Shown one piece after another: positions 1-10,187 of a stretch of 64,000 bases of DNA. Each line of letters begins with the position of its first letter. Position 1 is the first letter of the stretch. Origin of the DNA: Pseudomonadota bacterium (GTDB taxonomy: Bacteria; Verrucomicrobiota; Verrucomicrobiia; Limisphaerales; SXTU01); contig RFVF01000009.1 of NCBI GenBank assembly GCA_009922615.1, positions 25,614 through 89,613 of the forward strand, in the 5' to 3' direction. The notes below the pieces were generated by a model, which was not told the DNA's origin, did no database searches, and saw only the letters and a program-made list of their open reading frames with translations. Both the position numbers and the translations under genes were made by a program.

Positions 1-217
1 CTGTTTTTTTTGACGAAAGAAAATTCGCTTCGTATGTCAGCGCGCCTGCTCCAAGCGCCTTTCGGAGCAGGCTGATATTCTCAAAGAAAGGATACAGAAC
101 AGACTCGGCTTCGTTGAGCGTAAGATCGCGAGCCCCGAGCTTTGAACTGGACGCGCGCAACTCCGCTTCAAATGCTTGAAACAACGCCGTCTTGTCTCTT
201 TTCACTTTGGCACTCAT
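1..217 (-). CDS. Unknown small protein, 3' end beyond window
   Basis: Partial reading frame that starts with ATG at 217 and runs open for 72 codons to the left edge. Its start overlaps the stop of the four-helix-bundle gene as ATGA, which implies translational coupling and one transcript. The visible part starts MSAKVKRDKTALFQAF and is charged and probably helical; there is no signal peptide or membrane segment. I do not recognise a family. The coupled arrangement suggests it works with the upstream helical-bundle protein, but that is inference. Confidence 0.6.
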   Translation of the reverse strand, partial: MSAKVKRDKTALFQAFEAELRASSSKLGARDLTLNEAESVLYPFFENISLLRKALGAGALTYEANFLSSKKT

Positions 218-792
218 CGCGCGCGTTGCACCCGGCTATCGCGGTGGTTGAGGCGGGCGCGGGTCATGCGTTCGCGGAGGCCGCCCTTGGCCACAAAGTC
301 GGTTTCCAGCCGGCGGAGCAGTTGGTCGAGGAGGTAGTTGGTCTGGTGGAGCAGGCAGATGGCGATGTTGGCCAGGGTCTCAGCCGGGCGTGTCTCCATG
401 AAAGACCGGTAGGTTTCATACGATTCATCGGGCGCAGAACCCAATTTGCGGGCGTAGAGGGCTTCCTTGGAGTCCTTTTCCCATTGGGGAAAATCGCGCA
501 CGCGGAGGAAGTCCTGATAGTCGAGCAGCAGTTCTTCAAGGCTCGCCCGCGCGACGTTCATGAGCTTGATCTCGGTCTCGGTCGAGGTGACGGAGGCCTT
601 GCTGCCTTCGGCGATGTTCTGTTTGCCGGAGCGCGCGGCCTGGATCATCTGGTCGCGCGTGCGATCGCCGGTCGCGAGAAACCTTTCGCAGAAGCGAAAG
701 GTGTAGTCGTAAAGCACCTCGGCCTTGCGGTAGGCGTGGAGGGCGCGGTAGTTGCCGGTCTTCTGAAGGAACTTTTCAGAGGAGTCCGGCAT
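214..792 (-). CDS. Four-helix-bundle suffix-domain protein
   Basis: A 192-residue soluble protein of the four-helix-bundle class related to the 23S rRNA intervening-sequence protein family. Typical features are the aromatic segment 'YDYTFRFCERF' near residue 30, then 'RDQMIQAARSGKQNIAEGS' near residues 46-64 and an acidic helix 'SLEELLLDYQDFL' near residues 83-95. The C-terminal part matches the longer 'suffix' variant. The family has no established catalytic role and a nucleic-acid-binding scaffold role is often assumed. It starts 39 bases after thiC ends on the same strand and overlaps the next gene by four bases, so it is likely co-transcribed with both. Confidence 0.8.
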   Translation of the reverse strand: MPDSSEKFLQKTGNYRALHAYRKAEVLYDYTFRFCERFLATGDRTRDQMIQAARSGKQNIAEGSKASVTSTETEIKLMNVARASLEELLLDYQDFLRVRDFPQWEKDSKEALYARKLGSAPDESYETYRSFMETRPAETLANIAICLLHQTNYLLDQLLRRLETDFVAKGGLRERMTRARLNHRDSRVQRAR

Positions 793-831
793 GGTGGATA
801 GGTCGTATAACTCCTATTGGACGAATTGGAC

Positions 832-2992
<2,161 letters not shown>

Positions 2993-3134
2993 GCGAGCCT
3001 TCACGTCGGATTGACGCCTGGGCGCGTCTGCCCACGGAAAGAACCGGTCAAACGAATGGGGAGCAGATTTGGCAAGGGGGCTAGTAGCGAGGTTGCGATT
3101 GCTCCTCTCGGCTTGACGGAAATCGCCGCGCAAT

Positions 3135-3232
3135 AAATCCGCACCAGCACGGTGGCCTGACCGACGGCCTTGAATTTACGCTCCTTCGCATCGGCTTCCT
3201 TCCGCTGGGCGGCGACTGCGGGCCGGACGAGA
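3135..3232 (-). pseudogene. Duplicated 3' tail of the Sel1/protease gene
   Basis: On the minus strand this stretch encodes a peptide (containing 'KERKFKAVGQATVLVRIY') that matches the last ~30 residues of the protease at 3622-5304 ('KDRKFEDVVKSVEQATVLV'). The DNA also aligns in the same orientation, roughly three quarters identical by eye, with a small in-frame deletion. No start or other domain is attached. It appears to be a leftover of a gene-end duplication, with the 21-bp repeat array lying between the two copies. Confidence 0.7.
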
Positions 3233-3286
3233 ATGGCCGTCACGAAAAGGCCGCCCCGCCCGAACGCGCACTTGCTGGATGCCCCG

Positions 3287-3601
3287 GGCAGTTGCCTGAC
3301 CGCCACCGGCAAACTCCTGCGCGTCGCCGGCAATTGCCTTTCCGCCACAGGCAAGCTCCCGGGTGATTCAGGCAGTTGCCCCGGCGAGCCGGGCAACCTC
3401 CCCAGCGACTCAGGCAAGTCCCCGGGCGGCGCGGGCAGTTGCCTCCGTGATTTAGGCAACCTCCCGAGCCATTTAGGCAGTTGCCTGGACGGTTTAGGCA
3501 GTTGCCTGAACGACTTAGGCAATTGCCTGCGCGGCTTAGGCAAGGTCCCGAGTGGCTGGGGAAAGCCGCCGGACGGGATAGGCAACCTGCTGGAAATCAG
3601 G
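3287..3601. repeat. 21-bp minisatellite, 15 units
   Basis: Fifteen head-to-tail 21-base units, nearly all beginning GGCA followed by GTTGCC, ATTGCC or ACCTCC and often ending TTA or TCA. No unit departs from the 21-base phase. Because 21 is three times seven, the array stays open in several frames and gives heptapeptides such as RQLPKSF on the minus strand, but I see no reason to think it is translated. It fills most of the gap between the thiC promoter and the protease gene. Confidence 0.9.
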
Positions 3602-3621
3602 AGGTTATCCGCCTTTAAGGC

Positions 3622-5304
3622 TCAATACACCAGCACCAGCACGGTGGCCTGCTCCACGGACTTCACCACGTCCTCGAACTTGCGGTCCTTCGTGTGGGCT
3701 TCCTTCAGCTTGGCGGCGACTTCGGGGACGGATTCCAGAAAGCTCAGGAGGTAGCTGCTCTTCACCGCGTAGTTCACGTTCTCGGCCAGTGCGCCGCTCG
3801 TGGCGAGGGCGGCCCGCTGGCTCAACTTCGCCACCACCACGCCGATGACGTTGCCCCGCTCGTCCACCAGCGCGCCGCCGGAGTTACCGGGCTGGATGGG
3901 CGCGCTGATTTGGAAATGCCGCGCGTCATCCTGCGCCCCGGCGAGACTGGCAATCTCCCCTCTGGCCAGCTTGGGTGCGAAGCCCTGCAAGCCGGTGTTC
4001 GGGAAACCGACGGTGGCGGCGGTGGCCCCGAGCCGCACGCCGCGACTGGCGATGACGGGCAACGCTGTGAATTTCCCTTCTGCTTTGAGCAACGCAATGT
4101 CGTTTGCTTTGTCCACTTTCACAACTTTCGCAGAGATGGCACCCGCTGCGGTGAGCGCGCGCACAGTTGACCCTTCGTTGGCAACGTGCTGGTTAGTGAT
4201 CAAATAGCCATCCTCAGTGATGAGGAAGCCGGTGCCAGAAGAAATCGGTCGCGGTTCGGCTAAGGCTCCGCGAGCAACGTTTTCGTCTGATGGCACAGCG
4301 GTTTTCGGCTTGAACTCGCGAGCCAATCGCTGACCTTCCGCTCTCTGTTCAGGGGTAAAGCTGCGTTCAAGGATCGCGTAATTCTCCTTTGCAGCTTCGA
4401 CTCCTTGGGCACCGGCCAAAAGCCACCACTTGTAAGCCTCTATTTCATCCTTCGGAATGCCTGCGCCTTGGGCATACTTTAGACCAAGGTAAAACTGTGC
4501 ATGAATTCCTCCCTGCTCCGCTGACTTGCGATACCATTTCACCGCCTCGGCTGCATCCTTCACCACGCCTTGGCCTTTGGCATACATGAACCCGAGAGCA
4601 AGTTGTGCGCTGGTATCTCCTTGCTCCGCGGCGCTACGATACCACTTCGCCGCCTCGGCCTCGGCCTTCGCCACGCCGCGTCCAAACTCATACATGCGCC
4701 CGAGGTTGAATTGTGCAACCGCACCCCCCTGTTCTGCTGCCTTGAGCGCCCAGCCTGCCGCCTCGCGTTCATCCTTTGTCACTCCTATCCCCCTTGCATA
4801 CGCATCAGCCATTGCACCTTGAGCCAGCGCATGACCCTGCCGCGCAGCTAAGAGGAACCACTTTATCGCCTCAACATCATTTTTTGCCGGGAATTGACCA
4901 TACCTGTAAATGATACCGAGAGAAACTTGGGATTCTGCCACACCGAGCGCCGCTTTTGCCCTTACGTCTGGAAACGCCTGTTCAAACCAAGCTTGGCCTT
5001 CGGCCTCGTTTTTTCCGACACCCAGGCCGTTGCTATAAATCAAGCCCAGTCTGGCTTGCGCATCACTCTGTCCTTGAGAGGCAGCCTTTCGATACCATTT
5101 CAGTGCTTCGACTAGGTCCGTCTTAGTCCCTTCTCCATACTGATACATGACGCCCAGAGCGAACTGGGCTACTGCGTCTCCATGCTCCGCCTTGGCTTCC
5201 GTAGTCTGGAAAAGCTTGCGAGGGACATCCGCTGGCTGAGCGCCAAGGTTTTGGATCAGTAAACCCGCGGCGCAGAGGAGGAGAGCAGCTAGGGAGGATT
5301 TCAT
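3622..5304 (-). CDS. Sel1-repeat / trypsin-like serine protease fusion
   Basis: A 560-residue exported protein. Residues 1-22 form a signal peptide ending near 'LGAQPA'. About seven Sel1 (TPR-like) repeats occupy residues ~40-300, with the usual 'GDAVAQFALGVMY' and 'EALKWYRKAA' patterns, and probably serve as a protein-binding scaffold. A HtrA/trypsin-like protease domain follows from residue ~357, with intact triad His373 ('TNQHVA'), Asp402 ('ANDIALL') and Ser475 ('PGNSGGAL'). No PDZ domain is present. It probably acts in the periplasm. The last ~30 residues are duplicated as a fragment at 3135-3232. The ATG is chosen because the signal peptide begins there. Confidence 0.88.
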   Translation of the reverse strand: MKSSLAALLLCAAGLLIQNLGAQPADVPRKLFQTTEAKAEHGDAVAQFALGVMYQYGEGTKTDLVEALKWYRKAASQGQSDAQARLGLIYSNGLGVGKNEAEGQAWFEQAFPDVRAKAALGVAESQVSLGIIYRYGQFPAKNDVEAIKWFLLAARQGHALAQGAMADAYARGIGVTKDEREAAGWALKAAEQGGAVAQFNLGRMYEFGRGVAKAEAEAAKWYRSAAEQGDTSAQLALGFMYAKGQGVVKDAAEAVKWYRKSAEQGGIHAQFYLGLKYAQGAGIPKDEIEAYKWWLLAGAQGVEAAKENYAILERSFTPEQRAEGQRLAREFKPKTAVPSDENVARGALAEPRPISSGTGFLITEDGYLITNQHVANEGSTVRALTAAGAISAKVVKVDKANDIALLKAEGKFTALPVIASRGVRLGATAATVGFPNTGLQGFAPKLARGEIASLAGAQDDARHFQISAPIQPGNSGGALVDERGNVIGVVVAKLSQRAALATSGALAENVNYAVKSSYLLSFLESVPEVAAKLKEAHTKDRKFEDVVKSVEQATVLVLVY

Positions 5305-5374
5305 GGTCCAAGCCTATGCCACGCGCTACAGCCGAGACAAGCGCCGGAGCGAGCCCTCTGAGAAAGCCAGCAAC

Positions 5375-5641
5375 TCAAGGCAGGCGCTCCAAGAAAAAAT
5401 CTGCGGTAGCCGTGCTCCCAGCAATCGGCAAGAACTGGATTCGGTATCCCGCTTTTCCGGCCTCTTGTGAAATACTTGCAATCGTCGCAATGAAGCTATA
5501 GGGGATGTGTAGGTTGAACTTGGCTTCTCGAAGCATGTTTCGGATCCAGCTCTCAACTTCCTCCGGCGTGGCGTCTCGGCTTGGCGGACGGACGTAGCTT
5601 TCCAAGTTTGCAGGCGGTCTCGACAGTTGGATTTGGGTCAT
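5375..5641 (-). CDS. Small hypothetical protein
   Basis: An 88-residue protein beginning MTQIQLSRPPANLESYV. It has no signal peptide, membrane helix or cysteine motif. It follows the end of ileS by 20 bases and precedes the protease gene by about 70 bases, all on the minus strand, so it may be read from the ileS transcript. The composition looks coding (an amphipathic helix near 'PEEVESWIRNMLREAKF'), but I recognise no family. Confidence 0.55.
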   Translation of the reverse strand: MTQIQLSRPPANLESYVRPPSRDATPEEVESWIRNMLREAKFNLHIPYSFIATIASISQEAGKAGYRIQFLPIAGSTATADFFLERLP

Positions 5642-5661
5642 AGTGACTTATTGCTTCACTC

Positions 5662-8411
5662 TCAAGCATGGGAAAGCGCCGTAGCGGCTTCAACGCAACG
5701 GGAGCAGAGAGTGGGGTGTTCAGTGTTCGTGCCTACGTCGGTTTCCCAGTGCCAGCAGCGTTCGCATTTTTGGCCGTCTGCTTTCTTAACGGCTGCGGTC
5801 CAGACCGGACTGTCCTGCTGACGGGCGACTCCCTCTATTATGAACTGCGATACGTTGAGCAGTTCCTTGAGCTCATTCTCCTGAGCACGTTCCACTTCCG
5901 CTCCGTTTTCTGAGAACCCAATCCAAGAAACCTTTGCATCAAGACTCTTGCCAATGGTCTTGTCCTGCCGGGCTTTCTCCAGCTCGCCGAGGATGTGTTT
6001 TCGTGTCTCAAACAGCTTCCCCCATTCCGTTTCCTCGGCTTCGCTGCGGGTGAACCTCGCCGCTTCCCACTCGCTCAGATGCACGCTAGGTGCAGCGCGG
6101 TCTGCGTGCTGCGGCGGCGCGCGGAGTTCGCGGGGTCGGTGTAGAGGCGGTCCTTCACCACGTCGTGGTAGATGGAACTCAGCTCCACGGCGGCGAACTG
6201 GCTGAGTTTCTGATAGACGACGTGGAACTCGTAGGCGTCGTAGGCCGCTGCGACCGCCGCCTCCAGCTTCGCAAACTCGCCCAGCACCCAGCGGTCGAGG
6301 CCGGTGAGTTGGGCGTCGGGCACGGTGTGCCGCGCGGGGTCGAAGTCGTAGAGGTTCGAGAGCTGGTAGCGGAGGGTGTTGCGGATGCCGCGATAGGTCT
6401 CGCTGACTTTCTTGAGGCGCTCCTCGCTCACGACGATGTCGTTGCGGTAGTCCTGGCTGGCGACCCACAGGCGCAGCACGTCCGCGCCGTATTCGTTGAC
6501 GTAACGGTCGGCGGTCTGGGGCTTGGTGTAGCCGCCCTGGCCTTGCTTGCTCTTGGAAATCTTCTCGCGGTCCTCGTCCACCATGAAGCCGTGGGTGAGC
6601 ACGGTCTTGAACGGCGCGGCCCCGTTGCCGGCGAGGGAGAGGAGCAACGAGGACTGAAACCAGCCGCGATGCTGGTCGGAGCCTTCAAGGTAAACGTCGC
6701 ACTGGAATGGATGCTCCTTGCCGCGAATCTCCGGACGGCGCGCGATGACCGCACGGCTGGAGCTGCCGGAGTCAATCCACACATCAAGGGTGTCGGAGGA
6801 CTTGGCGGTGGCTTCGGGGCCGGTCCAGTTGGCGGGGCGGCAGAGCTGCCAGAGTTCGGTGGCGGTTTTCTCGAACCACACGTTGCTGCCGTGCTGCTCG
6901 AAGAGGTCGGCGGCGCGGCGGACGATGGCAGCGTCGAGGATGGGTTCGCCTTGGGCGTCGTAGAAGGCCGGGATGGGCACGCCCCAACTGCGCTGGCGCG
7001 AGATGCACCAGTCGGGCCGGGACTTCACCGCGCCTTCGATGCGGTTCTTGCCCCAGTCGGGAATCCAGTTCACGCGGTCGATCTCGGCGAGGGCGCGTTG
7101 GCGGAAGGTTTTTCCCTCGGCGGCGTGGTCCACCTTGATAAACCACTGGTCCATCGCACGAAAGATGATGGGGGTCTTGCTGCGCCAGCAGTGCGGGTAG
7201 CTGTGGTGGTAGTTCTCCTGATGCGCGAGGGCGTTGCGGACGCGCAGCTCGTGGAGGACGGCGTCGTTGGCGTCGCTCTTGCCGTGCTTTTCGAGGATGG
7301 ACTTGCCGAGCAGTTCGGCGGGCATCTGTTGGTCGGCGGGCAGGTCGGCGGTGTGAGCGAGGCAGCCCTCGTCGTTGACGGGCGAGTAGATGGGCAGGCC
7401 CACGCTGCGGCCGAGGTTGTAGTCGTCCGCGCCGTGGCCGGGTGCGATGTGGACGAAGCCCGTGCCGGTGTCAGCGGTGACGAAGTCCGCAGGGAAGAGC
7501 CGGCCGGTGCGCGCGCAGAACGGATGCTCGTAGGTGAGCGTGGCGAGTTCGTCGGCGGAGACGGTGCGCTCGATTTGATAGCCGCCCGCCCAGCCGCATT
7601 TCTGCCCAACGGTTTCGAGCAGTGAGTTGCAGACGAGATAGACATTCCCGTCGGCGTGGATGCGCGAGTAGAAGAGCGACGGGTTGAAGGCGACGGCGAG
7701 GTTCGCGGGGAGCGTCCAGGGCGTGGTGGTCCAGATGAGGAGGAAGGTGTTCGGCTCGCCCGCGAGCTTGAACTTCACATAGACGGACTGGCTGACGTGG
7801 TCGGCGTATTCCACTTCGGCCTCGGCGAGCGCGGTGCGGCACGGGATGCTCCAATACACCGGCTTCTTGCCGCGATAGACGAAGCCCTGCGCGACGAGGT
7901 CGGCGAAGAGGCGCAGCTCGTCGGCCTCGTATTCCTTGTTGAGCGTGAGGTAGGGATTTTGCCAGTCGCCGAAAACGCCGAGGCGTTTGAACTGGGTGCG
8001 CTGGAGGTCAATGTATTTGCGGGCGTAGGCGTCGCAGGCGGTGCGGATGGTGGCGGCATCGCTCGCGGTGTCGCCGGCCTTGCGCATGTCCTGCGAGACC
8101 TTGAACTCGATGGGCAGGCCGTGGCAGTCCCAGCCGGGGATGTAGGGCGCGTCGAAGCCGCGCAGGGACTTGTATTTGATGATGATGTCCTTGAGCACCT
8201 TGTTCAGCGCGGTGCCGACATGGACATCGCCGTTGGCGAAGGGCGGGCCGTCGTGGAGGACGAACTTGGGCCGGCCCGCGCGGGCAGCGCGAATCTGCGC
8301 GTAAATGGCGTCGGCCTCCCAGCGGTCGAGGCGTTGCGGTTCGCGCGCGACGAGGTCGGCCTTCATGGCGAAGTCCGTGCGCGGCAGATTCAGCGTGTTC
8401 TTGTAGTCCAT
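5662..8411 (-). pseudogene. ileS: Isoleucyl-tRNA synthetase, frame-disrupted
   Basis: Class I synthetase that charges tRNA-Ile. From ATG 8411 the frame encodes the catalytic part: HIGH motif as 'HVGT' at residues 64-67, editing domain, and KMSKS as 'KISKS' near residue 617. It runs to 'RRSTQTALH' and then stops at 6075. The rest continues in another frame to 5662, with 'SVHLSEWE' and a C-terminal zinc finger ('CERCWHW' ... 'TLCSRC'). The junction near 6090-6097 lacks about 30-35 residues normally found between these segments, including the conserved 'MLAPIL-FTADE-W' helix. As drawn the gene cannot make full-length enzyme. The gene is essential, so an assembly error or a second copy elsewhere is likely. 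Confidence 0.9.
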
Positions 8412-8431
8412 GCGTGATGCCGGAGGAGTGA

Positions 8432-8512
8432 GATTAAGCGTAAGCTCAAGAGCAAGAGCAAGAGGCAGCGGCGACCTGACTCTTACCCTTACTCTGACTC
8501 TTAAACCTAATC
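8432..8512. repeat. Hexamer-array hairpin upstream of ileS
   Basis: Left arm is a run of AAGAGC-type hexamers (about 8432-8465). Right arm is a run of ACTCTT/ACCCTT hexamers (about 8478-8512). The arms are broadly complementary and could fold as a long hairpin. It is in the 270-base gap between ileS and the divergently read receiver gene, where I otherwise see nothing. Confidence 0.7.
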
Positions 8513-8681
8513 CCCTCCCCCAAAGAGCGGCGACGCTAGCAGCCAGCCGGGGGGTAATCAAGTGGCGCGACAGCGTCGGGTGAATGTCGCCGGGCGGGGA
8601 TAATTTGATTGGCGGCCAACTAATTTATGGCTAAACACTCCGTCCAATTCGCCGGGCACCGGTCCCGGTCACAGCCACCTA

Positions 8682-9269
8682 ATGAAGATTCTGATCGCGG
8701 ACGATGACCCGATCATTCGCCAGGTTTTGATGAACCTGCTGTCGAAATGGGGTTATAGCGTCGTTCCGACCACCAATGGCGCGGAAGCGTGGGAGGTGCT
8801 GCAGAACGACTCGTCGCTGCGCATCGGTCTCTTCGACTGGTTCATGCCTGAGATCAACGGCATGGAGCTCACGCGCCGCATCCGCGACGCGAATATCGCG
8901 CCTTTTTACATCATGCTCGTCACTGCGCGCGGCGGGAAGGACAGCTTGCTCGACGCGTTGGAAGCCGGGGCGGATGATTTTGTCAGCAAGCCGTTCGACA
9001 AGGAAATCCTTCAGGCCCGCATCAAGGTCGGCGTGCGCTCGGTCGAGTTGCAGTCGTATCTAATCCAGCGTCTGTCCGCCGCCGAAACGGCCATGCAAGG
9101 AGTGGCGCAGTTCAAGAATTTCATCCCGCTGTGCAGCGTGTGCGGTCGCGCGAAGGATTTGAACGACCAGTGGCACAAGTTGGAACTCCCATTCCAAACG
9201 GGCACGGGCGACACGGCCTTCCACCTCTGCTGTCCGGACTGCCGGGAGAAAATCAGCAAGGTGCGATAG
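8682..9269 (+). CDS. Response regulator with C-terminal zinc-ribbon-like tail
   Basis: A 195-residue protein. Residues 1-120 are a CheY-like receiver: acidic pocket at Asp7-Asp9, phospho-acceptor Asp52 ('LFDWFMPE'), Thr81 and Lys103 ('VSKPFD'). After a helix, residues 149-195 carry paired cysteines (Cys151/Cys154 in 'CSVCGR' and 'CCPDC' at 183-187) around a 'DQWHKLE' segment. This matches a small cysteine module often found at the C-terminus of receivers and kinases ('CSxCKKI' ... 'CPEC'), of unproven function and probably zinc-binding. No DNA-binding domain is present. It is monocistronic and convergent with mqnD. Confidence 0.88.
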   Translation: MKILIADDDPIIRQVLMNLLSKWGYSVVPTTNGAEAWEVLQNDSSLRIGLFDWFMPEINGMELTRRIRDANIAPFYIMLVTARGGKDSLLDALEAGADDFVSKPFDKEILQARIKVGVRSVELQSYLIQRLSAAETAMQGVAQFKNFIPLCSVCGRAKDLNDQWHKLELPFQTGTGDTAFHLCCPDCREKISKVR

Positions 9270-9284
9270 TCCTGAGCGCGGGCT

Positions 9285-10136
9285 TCAGACCACGAACTCC
9301 AGCTCCGGCTGGCGCGGAATGAATCCCTTCGCTGCCGCCTTCCCCAGAAAGCGCCGGATAGCCTCGCGTCCGCGCTCGCCGTAATCGAGCGTCCAGTGGT
9401 TCACATACATGCCGACGAATTTGTCCGCGAGGTCGTGCCCCATGCCGCGTGCCCAGCGCAGGGAGTGCGCCACCGCCTCGGGCCGGTGATCGAGGCTGTA
9501 GCGGATGCTGTCGGTGAGCAGGTCGGAGATGATCTTGCGTTCGGCGGGCGGGATGCGCTTGTGAATCACATTTCCGCCCAAGGGCAACGGCAGGCCGTCG
9601 TTCTCGCTGCCCCACCACGCGCCGAGATCTTCGCACAACTGGAAACCCTGCTTCTCAAACGTGAGCTGGCCCTCATGGATGATCAGGCCCACGTCGGCCA
9701 CACCGTTCTGCACCGCCTCGAAGATCAAATCGAACGGCACGATGACGTGCTCGAATTCGCGCGCCGGCTTGTCGAGATATAACTGCAACGCGAGAAACGC
9801 GCTGGTCATGCGCCCTGGCACCGCGATGCGTTTCGTGGCGATGGCCTCGCGCGTGAGCGGGCGTTTGGCGATGAGCATGGGCCCATAGCCGTCACCCATG
9901 CTCGCGCCGCTGGGCAGCAGCGCATACTGGTCGCTCACGTGCGCGTAGGCGTGGATGCTCACGGCGGAGATGTCCAGCTCACCGCGCGTGGCGCGTTCAT
10001 TGAGCGTCTGGATGTCCTGGAGGATGTGCTCGAAGCGGTAGCCGTGCGCGGGGATCAGCTCCTTGGCCAGCGCATAAAACATGAAGGCGTCATCCGGGTC
10101 CGGCGAGTGTCCGAGCGTCAACGTTCGTTGTGACAT
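9285..10136 (-). CDS. mqnD: 1,4-dihydroxy-6-naphthoate synthase MqnD
   Basis: A 283-residue enzyme of the futalosine route to menaquinone, which converts cyclic dehypoxanthine futalosine to 1,4-dihydroxy-6-naphthoate. It has the periplasmic-binding-protein-like fold of the MqnA/MqnD family and the N-terminal signature 'GHSPDPDDAFMFYAL'. Other matching blocks are 'DISAVSIHAYAH' and 'VADVGLIIHEGQLTF'. There is no signal peptide, as expected for the cytoplasmic enzyme. It lies about 50 bases downstream of the CheA-like gene on the same strand. Other mqn genes are not in the window. Confidence 0.93.
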   Translation of the reverse strand: MSQRTLTLGHSPDPDDAFMFYALAKELIPAHGYRFEHILQDIQTLNERATRGELDISAVSIHAYAHVSDQYALLPSGASMGDGYGPMLIAKRPLTREAIATKRIAVPGRMTSAFLALQLYLDKPAREFEHVIVPFDLIFEAVQNGVADVGLIIHEGQLTFEKQGFQLCEDLGAWWGSENDGLPLPLGGNVIHKRIPPAERKIISDLLTDSIRYSLDHRPEAVAHSLRWARGMGHDLADKFVGMYVNHWTLDYGERGREAIRRFLGKAAAKGFIPRQPELEFVV

Positions 10137-10187
10137 GCGCGAAAATGTCGGCTGCCCTGCGCCGCCTTGTCGAGCGGAGAAATGATT

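Noticed and set aside
3001..3585. Long minus-strand reading frame through the 21-bp array (RQLPKSF-type heptads)
   Set aside because: It joins the repeat array, a duplicated gene tail and promoter-side sequence; openness follows from 21 being divisible by three, and no start site or domain supports a protein.
3287..3601. CRISPR array
   Set aside because: Units are contiguous 21-mers with no spacers of regular unique sequence and no cas genes nearby.
6090..7625. 511-codon plus-strand frame opposite ileS
   Set aside because: It is antisense to a strongly conserved gene and shows the composition of a shadow frame in GC-rich DNA.
8606..8640. Promoter for the receiver gene (TTGATT ... TATGGC)
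   Set aside because: The spacing is about 15 bases or needs a shifted box; too weak to list as a feature.
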